From: Phanerochaete sordida
Taxonomy: Eukaryota > Basidiomycota > Agaricomycetes > Polyporales > Phanerochaetaceae
NCBI GenBank assembly: GCA_019973155.2
Contig: BPQB01000099.1
Location: 1 to 64,000 of the forward strand
DNA length: 64,000 nt
Reading direction: 5' to 3'
This document shows, in pieces, positions 11,045-25,993 of the stretch. Under the pieces are notes generated by a model, which was not told the DNA's origin, did not search any database, and saw only the letters and a program-made list of their open reading frames with translations. Made by a program: the position numbers and the translations under genes. Numbering within the stretch: the first letter of the stretch is position 1; each line of letters opens with the position of its first letter.

Positions 11045-13514
11045 CTACCACTCTGCGACAGGGATGTTTATTCCATCCCACGGCACGCCTAGCTTTATCG
11101 AAGGGATGGATGGCGGCTTGCACTCATTGTCCCTGCCCAATCGTACGTCCAGGATGTCTTGCATGAGAAGAGCACTCCTGAAGAAGTCTTTCCAATGTTC
11201 CCGGGTGAGATTCCTTTCTTTGATGATGTCCTCCATGCGGGTGACCTGAGTGACGTCGACGCGGCACACACCAACTTCGACAGGGTATCCATCTTCCGCA
11301 TCGGCTGCCAGAAACGGCGCGGGTTCGACAAACACCCCGGCTGAGAACGCACGCAGAGCATGTTCTGCCTGCGAAACCGTTCGACGTCGGTCAGCATATA
11401 GTTAGCAGGAGGTGATGCGACATACAGCAAGTACCGACAACATAAGAGCACCGAGCGGTGGTTTCCACTGGCAGTGTGGATCAGACATTCGTTTGAAAAA
11501 TACTTGGCGGCCCACGGTGTCGACGTGGTGAGTCAAGGTATACAGGACAAGCGGCGTCTCGAACGGATATGGCTTCGGGGTCTGTACGGTGTCAAGAAGA
11601 CAAACCAAGTTAGCATGACACGCAGAGATCGTACATGAGACGCCATACCATACTCTCTTCATTCTCATCGTACCAATACCAGAACACACGTTCGCGTTTG
11701 TCGCAGCAAGAGCAGCGGAACCAGCCAAGCTGTTCTTTGATTATATCAGCTACGGCCGCCGGGATCTCGTCGCTGGCCATCCCCTTGCTTTCCAAGATTT
11801 TCGTCATGTGCGCCACGAGGATCTTCAAGCCTCGAATCGCAGTCGAAGCGAAGCCAGATTGCCACCTGCGAACAAAATCCATGGCCTGCACGGAAGACAA
11901 TCAGTCCGAGCGCATGAACGTCGGCGAGGTAGGGGCATACCACTCGAACTCGGGTGTGTCTGTCGTTCCAGAGTTGCCAATGGTACCGATACGCAGGCAC
12001 CTCGTCTAGAATATGCTGTAGCCCGGGAAGATCTGATGTCCGAAAGAGCCGGGCCGTCCCCACTTGCTCGAGCACCAGCGGAATCACTCTGTGCAGGAAG
12101 ACGTTTAGGAGGTATCCACTCTGCGTGCAGCGGGCGCATCGAGTCTCCGGCATCTTTGACTCAAGTCGTCCTGGGACGGGCTCAGGCGAACTGTCCAGGT
12201 ACCGGAACTTGAACTTGCCAGCCTCGATGAGCAGTTGAAACGCTCGATTCCTGAGGTTCAGGTTCTCCGACCACTCCGACCGCCGCGAGCTCTTGATGAC
12301 TTCGACGTGCTGTAGGTGCGGAAAGCGGAGGGCTACGTCGGAGAAATGGACCCAGAGAGATTCCGGACAGTGGGCAAGCGCGTCAGAACACCGACAAGGA
12401 CTATCGTCGACGTAAATGCAGATCCTGCGTACGCGCAGCCGGGTAGGCTCGGCTTGTGCTGCGTTCGCGGTAGGGAGAACAGGGAGGTTGGCCTGAATGG
12501 GGTCGAAGTCGACACGAATCTTCGGGTACATCCATGTGTAGCGATCCGTCTCGCCAGCTATTTCCTTCGCGAATGCAAAAGCTACATCTAGGGTCTGATG
12601 TTAGTCTATCACCCAGGGAGATATATCTGCTGCGACTGACGTTTCATGCATTGTGCATCGATAGCAAGGTTGGAAGGCTCACGCGTTGCAAAGATTTCGG
12701 TGGACGACCCAAGCGTGAAGGTGTCGAGTAAGTCACGTAGGCTCGCAAAATCTGCGGGATCGAGGAAACACCTCGGAGTCCGGTGTGGCCTGGACGGTGG
12801 GTCCTGAGGAGGAACGCTGTCCAGAACACGTGGAAAGATGGCGAGAGAGAGTAACAGGTCGTCGCATTGTGTGACACACAAATTAAGGCCGAACGGAGGA
12901 GTGAAGAAATGTTCAGGAGCGGGCTGAACGTCGAATCTTGCCCTCACTACCACTAGTCTCTCGAGGCTTGGGAGGGAACAAAGAAGGCGAGCGAGGACGC
13001 GGCCGTTGGGGAACCAAACATTGCACATGAGAAGGGTGGTGAGGGGTATCATCGATCCCGGCAGAGGACGTGGTAACGCAGGGTCCAGCGTACGCCAGAC
13101 GTACCTGCTGGAATGATGAATCTCCACGGACAGTGACGGTGGGCTTGGCAGCTCCTTGGACAGCTTCGGCATGACATCGATGTACACCCGGTGATGCCAC
13201 AGCATGCCTTCTTCGCTGACCACCGCGCATACTCCTTGGACGAGCTCGTGTATGCGCGATATACTGGGGATGTTTGGGGCATCCAGAATCGCGCAGAAGC
13301 GATCGACGTCGTCTGAAGACGTGAGCCGTAGGTACGGGAAGAGCGAGCGGCGCGCGAGATTGGCCCAGTACTTGCACACTGTCCCGTACGCAGAGAAGGA
13401 ACGTTTCATCGCGCGGTCGAGCACCGAGCGTTCGGACAGGAGGTTGTAGCATCCGTGCCAGACGATCCTCTGGAAGAGCTCTTCCGGGACTTCAGCAGCT
13501 CTGGAAGACTGCAT
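11045..13514 (-). CDS. F-box/LRR-like protein with unassigned C-terminal region (long form 1)
   Basis: Probable substrate adaptor of an SCF ubiquitin ligase. Five exons: 12641-13514, 11941-12581, 11649-11885, 11426-11581 and 11045-11368, giving 743 codons with intron phases 1,0,0,0. The F-box is near the N-terminus (AAEVPEELFQRIVWHGCYN ... CKYWANLARRSLFPYL). A leucine-rich repeat-like middle follows (ALPRPLPGSMIPL, GRVLARLLCSLPSLERLVV). Exon 2 ends in YRYHWQLWND. Exons 3-5 encode the C-terminal region shared with the genes at 19523, 48809 and 56992: RRWQSGFASTAIRGLKIL, then VFWYWYDE, TPLVLYTLTHHV, GALMLSVLA, EHALRAFSAGVFVEP and LGVPWDG. I do not recognise that region. The ATG at 13514 matches the start of the paralogues (MQ-S/T-S-x-x-AE-P). 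Confidence 0.82.
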
Positions 13515-14289
13515 GGTAGAGGGATGCGGGATATGAGGAGGGCGCAGGTCAGGATGTGGCCCGGAGCTGGCGCACGATCACGGCGCGGTAAGGAGCGAGG
13601 TGGGTGCGATGCTCTGGCAAATTCAGGGCCCCGAACGCCCGGAGTGCTTCGAGGTCGGAGAGGCAGAGGGGAGGCGATAGATATAGTGTCGACAGCACGG
13701 ACGGGAGCTCGTGTTGTGGGCTATCAAAGCTCTAGCTCAGCGTCGAGAATATGTGCACAATTTCGATAAAGGCGTCTCAACATACCACGGGAGCGGGAAT
13801 ACAATGTCGACGACGGGCAGAGCGACGGTGAGGAGGTTGGGATGCAGAAGGCGTGAAGGGACCGCAACTCCTTATCACGGCGCTCGTCGAAGCTCTGCCG
13901 TCCGGGCCAGACGTCATGAGCCATTAAAGCCACGCAGCCGCACAGCCTGGCAATCGATTGGATAGAAGGCTAGGCTGTCTCGTCGGAACGTTCTTCAGCC
14001 ACGTTCTAGCGATTCGACGACGCTGGATACTTCTACCAGGAGGTGTCCGCATGATCGGGGGAGCGCTCTACTAGCATGTTTTGTTCTGAGCTCCACTTTC
14101 GCCGTCGCGTATGCCTGTGGGCAGACGAGAAACGTTGTACGTGCGGGCCAGCGCCCTGTGTGGATGCAGTCCTCAGTACACGGTATGTGGAGAGGCTGTG
14201 CAAAGACGCTGACGCACCGTTGCACTTGCGGTTCATGAAGCAGCGGAGATGAGTCGCAGCGGAGATTGTTCTGCGGCAGGGAGGACGGC

Positions 14290-14600
14290 CTGCCTGCAAG
14301 GTGACGCCCTTGCGCCCCGCGGCGCCATCGTGGATCGAGAGCAAACACCGTCAGGTGTCCCGGCTATTCCTAGCATCCAGTCAATTTAGCCTGTGGGACT
14401 AGCGGAGAGCCATACCGACTCTATGCGCGCAAACACACGGCAAGTCTGCTTGCGAGGTGCCGCCCTTGCGCTCCGCGGCGCCATCGTGTATCCAGGGAGC
14501 AAACAACCCCGCTGACTTTCCCTGCCATTCCTAGCTAGCATCAGATCAGTTCAGCTTGTGGGACTGGCCGAGGGGGACGTAGCGACTATATGCGCCCAGC
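14290..14600. repeat. Tandem duplication of about 156 bp
   Basis: The segment with cttgcgccccgcggcgccat at about 14309 recurs with one change at about 14465, an offset of 156 bp. The similarity extends through ttcctag...catc and gtgggact on both sides. The copies differ by scattered substitutions and small gaps. Confidence 0.8.
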
Positions 14601-14767
14601 CCCGCGACAGAATCGCCCCTGCATGCAAAGCCCTGCAGATGCACCTGTATATCGCACGGTTAGCCCATTCGAACGACCTCGTGTACGACCCAGATGCGTC
14701 GACTGCATCGGGACTTAGAAACGCTGTGAACCGGAGGCAGACGTGGGTGACGCGAATAACGAAGAGC

Positions 14768-14945
14768 GAGCTCACCTGTATCCCACAAAGCCTTCAAATT
14801 ATGCAGTAAAAGTTGAACAGACAAACATCAGAGGACCTAAGAATGCTGGGCGATTTAGAGTCAGATATCTGCGCCGCGAAGAACGAAGCGCGGACGCACC
14901 TGTATCCCACAAAGCCTCCAAATTCTGCTGTAAAAGTCAAACAAA
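14768..14945. repeat. Tandem duplication of about 125 bp
   Basis: The string cacctgtatcccacaaagcc occurs at about 14774 and again at about 14899. In each case it is followed by a related stretch (caaatt, then gtaaaagt and acaaac). The copies lie immediately upstream, on the plus strand, of the 3' end of the CHK1 gene. Confidence 0.8.
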
Positions 14946-15108
14946 CAAACACCAGCCCGCCCCGCCCTACGCCCCGTCCGCCCCAGGCATCACAGCGAGC
15001 GCACAGAAAGAAGCACAAGCATCCAATACAACCAGCCGATATGATACACAGCCCCGACATACACTCTAGATCGCCGAACCCCGCGCACCCTACGCCGCCA
15101 GCCTACGC

Positions 15109-19522
<4,414 letters not shown>

Positions 19523-22112
19523 ATGCAGACGTCCAAAGCTGCAGAAGTCCCGGAGGAACTGTTCAAGCAAATCCTCTGGCATGCATACGAGTGCGGTCGA
19601 GAAGCTGCGTTCCTCAGTCCACAAACGAAACGCCCCCTGTCTGCCTGTTCAACTGTCTGCCGGTACTGGGCTCGCATGGCGCGCCGTCAGCTCTTCCGTC
19701 ACATGGTCCTGGCGTCCCTGGACGACGTCAAGCGTCTCTGTGCGATCCTCGACGCACCGGTCCTCCCGGGTCTCGAGCATGTCAAGGAGCTTTTAGAGCA
19801 TCTCTGCGCGAAGACAAGCAACAACGGCCCGCCGTGGCACCACCTGGTCTTCCTGACCGTCCTACCTAAGCTGCAGAAGGGCATGCATTTACAAGTGACC
19901 ATTCGCGGGAGTAGCCGCGAGACATGGCGCACACTCAATCCTTCCCTGCCCCGCGCGCTGCCCGGCTCCATCATGCCAGTCCACTACCTTCATATCGACC
20001 ACGCGCACTTCCCCGACGGCCGCGCTCTCGCCCGTCTCTTGCTTTCCGTGCCACAACTGGAAGAGCTGGAGACTCGGAAAGTCGTGTTCAATGTCCAACC
20101 TACCTATGCAGATTTTCTCAGCCCTCCGTTCGGCTTGAAGCTGTCCACCATATGCTCCGATGATCTATCTCTCTGCCTTGCGCTCATTCCACGATTGCTC
20201 GGCAACGCGCCTCAGGACGGGGTACGCCTCAAGGTTGAACGTACTGCGAGGATGATTCTTGAGGAAGGCGATCTTGCAACGTTGGACGCGCTTTTCGGTC
20301 TGTTTCGCGCCACGCCCGCAGTATTCCGTCTGTCATATAGGCATGGCAGAATCCTCCCAGCTGGGCCACTCGTAACTTGTACGTGACGCATCCGATCCTA
20401 GTGGGTCGACGCTGAACTTTGCCACAAGTCCTGAGGCTTTCTATGCTGGTGAACGACACTCAAGGTCTTCGCGAGAAAGCCGCTCCCTACGTAGCTCCTC
20501 CGATCATCGCTGTGCTGGAGCCTGCTCCTCCAGGGCTTCGCAGGCTAGGCATAGAAGAAACGGAAGCACAAGAACGACCAGCAGTTATGTACGTACGGAT
20601 GGTCTACATAGATCTCGTCGAAGAAGCGCTGTCGCATCTCGCATTCGAACTCTGCGACGAGCAGCTTTGGACGCGGCTAGCAGAGACAGCGGTCCGATTC
20701 CGACACTTGCGCGCCGTCGAGGTCACGTCCTCCACGCGCGCGGAGGTGCGCAAATGGGCGTACACGCTCAGGCTCACGAACGCGGCGTTCCACGCGCTGA
20801 TCAAGGACGATAAGTTCCGGTACCATCTCCTCGATGTCTCCGCCAATCCAGCGGCGCCACGGACGTCTGCGCGCGTGGAGACGACGATCCCTGCCCTTGC
20901 ACAAAAGTACAGTCTGGATGACCTGCCGAAGGAGACACACGGGACCTTCTCTCGGATAGTCATGCCCCGTGTCCTGCAGGAGCTGGGCCGTTTTCGACCG
21001 TTTTCGGAGCCCTGCCCGACTGGGCTGCACAGGATGATGTGCTCCATGGCAGCCTACGAATCGCTACGAGTGAACGACGTGGTGGCTGTCAGACTAGTAA
21101 GCACAAACTAGTTCAGATCACAATGCAGAACGAGTACTCACATATCTACCCTCTACCTAGGCGAAGGGACGTATTCGGGATTGGCAAAGCGGGTTCGGCA
21201 CAGCTGCGATCCAGTGCATGGCTTTAGCCGTGGACCACGTCACGACGACGATGCGGGACAGAGGAATGACAGACGACGCTATCAGAGCAGCCCTCTCTGG
21301 GTACATCCAGAAGCAACTCGGCCCTTCGAGCGAACATAGTGCTTGCTCGTGTCGCCGGTTCTGGTGGTGGTATCACGATGGCGGCCATGCAAAGGTATGC
21401 TCCTATTTCCTCTGACTATGAGGATGTAAAGTTGACGACAACCCGATCTCTGACTGACAATTTTGTGGCCACCGCAGCGGTCTTTCGGAGGCCCGCTCGT
21501 CCTGTACGCTTTTTCGCATCATATCATAGCGGCGGGCGGAACACAGATCCTCCGTCAAGAGCGCAGAGGCCCCTGGAGAGGCCCAGCGCAGGGCGCACTC
21601 GTGCTTTCGGTGCTGGCCGTGCGTAAATTCCGTCAGTGTGAGAGTACGTTGACATTTTGCTGCAGGCACAGCGCGCCCTCCAGGCGTATTCGACAGGAAC
21701 GTTCGAGGAGCCGCCGTCCTTCTCGGCGTCGAGCTGGCGAGACGGCTGGCATTACCTTGGAAAGTCCGCCCACACAAGCAGGATGCCGACGGCACACTTG
21801 GACAAGGTCGTCCCCCAGCTCACTATCCACGAATGGCATCACCTTGTTCATCGCGCGCTCGCTGTACGTGGATATGTGGACATCACAATGGCCTCGCCGA
21901 AGGGGAAGCAGCGCGAGGATCCAGCAAAAGATTTGATGGGGACGCTTTGGGATGGAATCTTGGGCGTTCCAGACGATCCTCTACTCTCCGCCAGCCCTGT
22001 CGCGGAGAGTGTCAAGGTTGGGAGGATCGTTCCCAGGGCCGTCACTGCCGACGAATCCAGGGAGCCATCCAGCGGCGGCTCCTCGCAGACTTGTGGATTT
22101 GTGTTTTTTTAG
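19523..22112 (+). CDS. F-box/LRR-like protein with unassigned C-terminal region (long form 2)
   Basis: Paralogue of the gene at 11045-13514, on the other strand. Exons 19523-20378, 20429-21096, 21161-21394, 21478-21618 and 21666-22112 give 781 codons, again with phases 1,0,0,0. The F-box reads KAAEVPEELFKQILWHAYE with CRYWARMARRQLFRHM. The LRR-like part has PRALPGSIMPVHYL and GRALARLLLSVPQLEELE. The C-terminal region has IRDWQSGFGTAAIQCMAL, CRRFWWWYHD, GGPLVLYAFSHHI, GALVLSVLA, QRALQAYSTGTFEEP and WDGILGVPDD. Exon 5 is about 120 bp longer than in the paralogues and ends in an extra Ser-rich tail. Exon 2 lacks the YRYHWQLW string of the other three. An AATAAA hexamer at 22241 may be its polyadenylation signal. 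Confidence 0.82.
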
Positions 22113-22631
22113 TTGACGATGAGGTGGAATTAGGCACTAGGCCGATTTCGGTGTCTTGAACAACGCCATCTACATGCGCTTGCGCTGGTGCAGTTCCTGA
22201 GACTGTCCGCGCGCGAGCGTACTGTGTAATGGTGGGAGAGAATAAAATTGCGAGTACATACGCTATCTAGCACGTAGCATATACGCAGTCGCGATCCGTT
22301 TGAGAACTATGGACAGGCGAGGTCCACCCACAAGAACTCATGTCCAGTGACCTCTTCGGAAAGACCGTGCGAGTGCAGCTCTGCATGCCATTGAGGCATC
22401 GGCCTCGCCAGTGGTCGTACCTTCGCATTGAACAGCAGGATCAAGTGCGAGATCGGCGGGTCCTTGCGGAGCGTGCGCGGGAGACAGACGGGTCTGAAGA
22501 CGAGGGACGCCTCCCTTGCGCAGCTTCGTTATAATATCGTCGTTGAAAGTTCAACGAGAAGTCTACAATCTTGTCAGCACTGAATGCAGCGTACATGTGC
22601 ACAAATACGCACCGGGTCCTCACAGCCCAGC
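22113..22631. other. Convergent intergenic region
   Basis: Sequence between the 3' ends of the F-box gene (+) and the unknown gene at 22632-23366 (-). AATAAA at 22241-22246 is the only element I can point to. Confidence 0.5.
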
Positions 22632-23366
22632 TCACTTCCGCAACGACTGATCCACCGCGGTCAGCAGGTTGACCACCGTTGCCGCGCTCTCCTGCATCCG
22701 CTGGTGCTTCGCGTACTCCGCTTCGATAGACTTTGCTGTGTCTTCGAGCAGCTTCTCTTCCGTGGGCAGCGCAGCAATTGGGTTGACGGGGTCGAGCAGC
22801 GGCAGTGCGCCGACACCGGTCTGGCGCAGGTACTCTGTAAGCTCGAGAAGCATCTGCCTGAGGGACTCTGCCTCCGCTGAGAGACAGTCAGACTTGCGTG
22901 GTCGCGGTGTAAACATGGGCGCAACACGCACCGGCGGTCTGGATGGGATTCGTGCCAGGCTGGTACGCGTGTTCGCTGGCGCCGCGCAGATGAGCGTGCA
23001 GGTGCATGCAGCACGGTGCCGGACCTACATGCCGGCGAGCACGCTGCGCGCGAGGCCCTGGATGCGCGCGAGGTGCTGCTGCACGACGTGGATGCTCTGC
23101 TTGAAGTCGTCCTGCGGGTTGCGCGCGGCGAGCGCGGCGTCCGAGAGCGGCTGCGCGCCGAAGGGCTGCGAGCCGAAGGAGACGTCGCTGAAGCCGAGCG
23201 GGCCGTAGAGCGACGTCTGGCTGGCCGAGGCGGGGAACATCGTCGAGGAGGAGAGCAAGGCGCGGGGACGCGCTTGCGGGGTCGGAGGCTCGTTAACGCG
23301 CTGGGCGTGACCCCGGGCACTGCAGTCCGCAGGCGGGACGTTGGGCATAAATTCTGTTCTGGACAT
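22632..23366 (-). CDS. Conserved alpha-helical protein of unknown function
   Basis: Exons 23029-23366, 22932-22975 and 22632-22876 give 208 codons, with GT-AG introns of 53 and 55 bp. The N-terminal 70 residues are Pro/Ser/Ala-rich (SSSTMFPASASQTSLYGPLG). The rest looks helical: DDFKQSIHVVQQHLARIQGL, AGIEHAYQPGTNPIQTAAEAE, LRQTGVGALPLLDP, then a Glu/Lys-rich segment ending VVNLLTAVDQSLRK. The 44-nt middle exon joins the halves in frame, which argues for a real gene. Alternative starts are the Met codons at residues 7 and 43. No signal peptide or membrane segment is evident. I do not recognise the family. Confidence 0.7.
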
Positions 23367-23489
23367 CCTGACAGAGCATATGTACTAAACGCAGCCTAGT
23401 GACTACAGGTCCATTTTAACGGGAGATATTGAACGCAAAATCGAGAAAGTGAATGTCAAATGTTGGGTATCAGCGCACGCCCTCCGAGG

Positions 23490-24580
23490 CTACTGAGCGT
23501 CCTTCAGCCTATGCACGACCTGCCCGATACTCCCCATCGTCCACGTCCCACCCCACCCCTGCCTACGTTCGCTGCGCATCGTCCTCGGTGTCTTGGGCAC
23601 CGCGCCACCCGTCTTAGCGGTCTTGACCCAGTAAGGCGCCTGCGGCGAGGGCAGGCTGCTCGCGGGGATAGTGACGAGACGCGCGTACGCGCTCGCCTGA
23701 GGGACAACGACGACCGCGCGCGGCGCAATGAGCGCAGGCGGGAGAGGCGACTTCACGCTGAGCAGCGCGGACGGCGGCGGCGGCGAAGGCAGCGGGGCGT
23801 CGGGCGGCGGGAGACGTGCGGCGAGGCGGGCGGGGCGTGCGCCGAAGCGGCGGCGGAACTCGGCCATGCGGCGTGCGTCACCGTCGACGATCGCGCGCTG
23901 TGCAGACTCGAGCGGCGTGTCCGACCCGGGGCGCGCGGCGCGGTTGACACCGCCGGGATGGCCGTCGAGCGTCGCTGCGCGCCGCGCCGTGGGGCTGTGC
24001 ACCGCGTCGCTCGTGAGCGCGACGCCGCGCTGGATGTCGCTGAGAGAGCGGCTCCTGCGAAGGGTGCCGCGGCGCCGACGTGGGACGCTGGGCGTGCCCG
24101 GAGCAGCGAGTGGCGCCCACGCTTCGGCGTCGACGGACGTCGGGGACTTGACGGTCGCGAGGTGTGCGTCGTCGGATGCGCGCACGCGGTAGAGATCGAG
24201 GAACGTCGAGACGTGCGCGGCCGTGGTGGCGACCTGGCCGAGCGAGGGGTACACGATCTCGGCAGGCATGCTCGAGGCGAGGCACGCGGTGAGCTTTTCC
24301 ATGCGATGGCGGGGGCTGTGCAGGGGCGAGCAAGGCGTGAAGAAGAGCGAGGGCGACGTCCCGCTGGCTGGAGGAGTGGGCCTAGAGGAGATTAGGATCT
24401 GATGATAGTCTCGATACAAGGATGGTCGCACCTTCCGCTAACCTGCAGGAACGCGCTGTCTCTCAAGGGCGACTGGGGCGAGATCCCGGAGAACCTATGG
24501 GCCTGAGAGAGCTGCAGCGCCCTCGGTACATTCTGCCTGCGAGCAGCACGAGAAGTGGCAGCAGCGGTCCTGTTAAGCAT
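23490..24580 (-). CDS. Unknown Pro/Ser/Arg-rich protein, possible mitochondrial presequence
   Basis: Exons 24432-24580 and 23490-24381 give 346 codons; the 50-bp intron has phase 2. The start at 24580 yields an Arg/Ala-rich N-terminus (MLNRTAAATSRAARRQ) like a mitochondrial targeting sequence. A downstream ATG at 24302 (MEKLTACLASSM) could be an alternative start. The middle is rich in Pro, Ser, Arg and Ala and low in complexity. The C-terminus ends with GWGGTWTMGSIGQVVHRLKD. A related tail (GGGTWTTASTGLALDRFMDD) is encoded about 2 kb away at 25903-26094, overlapping the end of the four-unit F-box gene in another frame. Function unknown. Confidence 0.6.
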
Positions 24581-25374
24581 TGTCTCGGTCGTGAGGCGGG
24601 TCGTGAGCGTGATGTGAATGCGAATGATGTTCGAACGTCAAGAAAGTAGAGGTGTAGAAAGCAGAAACCACCAATTGGACCAGCCAAGCTTGGGATTAGA
24701 AACTAGAATAGAGTAGAGTAGCGAAAGATTGTCGTCGGTCGACCTGGACGGAGGGGAAAGGGCGTCGCGCGGCCGCACTGCGTCTTATATGAGCATCAGC
24801 GACGCATCCAGGAGCAGCGCCTTGCGCACGGAGAGTCGTCAGGGTGCATTGTTTGAAACACTGCAGCAATCAAGACCGCACTGCCTGTAGCACCGACGCC
24901 GCGGGGCAATCACGCCCGGACCGGGAGCCTGATGGCGCATCAGCCCCGCCTCGTCCGACCGCGGGGCGGCGTCCAGGAGCGCTGTAGCGACGGAAATGAA
25001 GGATGACGCGGTAATCCGAAGGTTGAGGGTGGCCCTGGCAATATCTGCTGGAGGGGATGACAACTGCCCGCCCAGCGCGCTTAGCGCCCGGCGGTGGGCA
25101 GGCAGCAGTTCGCGTGATGAGGCAGGATGGGTGCCATGTTGACCGACAGGACAGATCTGATATGTGGGAAGGCGCGAGACAAAGCGAGATGCGTGCAAAG
25201 CAGTGTCGAGGTGTACCCCCGCCGCGCGGATGCATTTATCAGAGGGGATCAGGAGAAGCTCGGGACCGCGAGCCAGACGACGCCGCGGGTGACCGTGTAT
25301 CCTGCACATTGTGCAGCCGAGCGACTTTAAAGTGAGAATCGACGACAGGATACATGGATCATATGGAAATTTAC
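24581..25374. other. Intergenic sequence, no confident gene
   Basis: An open frame of 179 codons on the minus strand (24839-25378) overlaps the F-box relic and has no recognisable motif, so I do not call it. No repeats or RNA genes were seen. Confidence 0.5.
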
Positions 25375-25790
25375 TCACGAAATGCGGAATAAAACTGCCA
25401 CTGGGCCTGGTGCCGACTTCGACGTCCGCTGCGTCCCATTTTTGCGCAGCGCGACGGTACTGCCTAGCACTATCGATCCACTGCGTACGCGCAGCTTTTC
25501 CGCAGCAATCAGCGGGGCGAATACGAGATCACTGATGCCGCATTCAGCGTCGCCCATCGCAGCGTAGCGGACGAGCTCGACCGCGCGGAGACGCGGCAGG
25601 CCTGCGAAGTGGGCCCACGAGCCAGTGCGCTCGCCGAGTCTATGTTCCGCAGACTGCGCGAGGTCGCCCATAATTTTGACGTGTATCTCGCTGATCTGCA
25701 TCATCGTCAGCACCGGCGTGGACAGCGTTCTGGTTGCACTGGGCGTGAGCAACACGTTCAACTTACGGAAGAGTTGTCTGGTGCGTCTGT
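25375..25790 (-). pseudogene. Relic of the second exon of a short F-box unit
   Basis: The minus strand encodes a stretch matching the C-terminal exon of the neighbouring F-box units: LPRLRAVELVRYAAM, ISDLVFAPLIAAEKLRVR and NGTQRTS. In the intact single-unit gene the same places read LPRLRAVELVRPATL, VSDRAFAALIAAGRLRAR and NGTQRVP. No F-box or first exon accompanies it, and the sequence downstream of NGTQR is unrelated. It is a remnant of a tandem copy and probably not expressed as an F-box protein. Confidence 0.75.
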
Positions 25791-25993
25791 CTAAGACGCT
25801 GTATATAATGTCTGCATGTCGGCCAGTTGGTCATTAATTAGTACAAATGGAGTGAAGAGCATGCGACGTACATGTGTATTGTAGAACCTGCCATAAAGGT
25901 GCTCAGTCTGCAGCCACATCGTCCATAAACCGATCCAGAGCAAGCCCAGTACTTGCCGTCGTCCACGTCCCGCCGCCCCATCTGTCCGGATCC

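Larger units (their letters stand above)
13515..15108. other. Intergenic sequence with two small tandem duplications
   Basis: No supported gene. The stretch separates the start of the long F-box gene from the 3' end of the CHK1 gene. The open frames lack any family similarity I can recognise. The two duplications inside it are listed separately. Confidence 0.6.

Noticed and set aside
24839..25378. 179-codon minus-strand open frame next to the F-box relic
   Set aside because: No recognisable motif, no intron structure, and no clear start context. It may be real, but the sequence alone does not support it.
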